Positions 63,895 to 64,000 of a DNA stretch of 64,000 nt are shown here, one piece after another. Position numbers and translations under genes: made by a program. This DNA is from Anthoceros angustus (lineage: Eukaryota; Streptophyta; Anthocerotopsida; Anthocerotales; Anthocerotaceae): NCBI GenBank assembly GCA_010909165.1, contig MU008151.1, positions 682,001 to 746,000 of the forward strand, in the 5' to 3' direction. Under the pieces are notes generated by a model. That model was not told where the DNA came from. It saw nothing but the letters and a program-made list of their open reading frames with translations, and did no database searches. The first letter of the stretch is position 1, and every line of letters begins with the position of its first letter.

Positions 63895-64000
63895 GTGAGC
63901 ACACCGACACCGTGCACTACATGACTGCATACCACTTGCTGCTTAGATAGTCATTGAACAAACTTACAAGTCATCTGGGCGGGCTGCAGGAGAACTCCAA

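Overview
The window looks like nuclear DNA of a seed-free land plant, most likely a fern or lycophyte. The evidence is a eukaryotic tRNA-Leu(CAA) gene, plant-type Ty1/copia and Ty3/gypsy (chromodomain) retrotransposons, TORNADO1-like LRR-ROCO genes, and PPR genes whose C-terminal DYW domains are of the KP variant (a KPA motif replaces the usual PG, and the end is SRP or DRC instead of DYW). That variant is known from hornworts, lycophytes and ferns. The species cannot be named from the sequence alone.

Layout. 1-4.6 kb: a decayed Ty1/copia element on the minus strand with a very GC-rich leader. 4.6-8.0 kb: AT-rich DNA with a small TIR element, a purine tract and two tandem repeats. 8.0-14.9 kb: a bounded Ty3/gypsy chromodomain element on the minus strand with short LTRs and an internal tandem duplication of RT/RNase H. 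16.6-18.0 kb: a frameshifted C2H2 zinc-finger gene (minus) abutting a ROCO C-terminal fragment. 18.3-26.6 kb: one copy of an 8.3 kb segment holding an LRR-Roc-COR gene (minus). Its second copy lies at 48.4-56.8 kb in the same orientation. 28.0-34.4 kb: two convergent PPR genes. 35-39.3 kb: a PPR relic, a foldback element, a ROCO scrap and a B-lectin remnant. 39.4-44.1 kb: a tRNA gene and two satellite-like tandem arrays. 44.5-48.4 kb: a truncated third PPR copy joined to rearranged ROCO N-terminal/LRR copies. 56.8-64 kb: an unknown exon, more ROCO pieces in both orientations, tandem duplications and the start of a DJ-1/PfpI-family gene.

The most interesting content is the PPR set. All three members carry, N-terminal to the PPR tract, a segment resembling the PDF motif of plant organellar single-stranded DNA-binding (OSB) proteins, and the two that are not truncated end in a DYW:KP domain. 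The inferred role is organellar RNA editing, possibly U-to-C, with an extra nucleic-acid-binding module.

Caution: almost every recognisable gene is interrupted by one- to four-base indels, mostly deletions and often in short homopolymers or dinucleotides. This may be pseudogene decay, uncorrected long-read consensus error, or both. Coordinates of multi-frame genes therefore mark the homologous span, not a clean reading frame.
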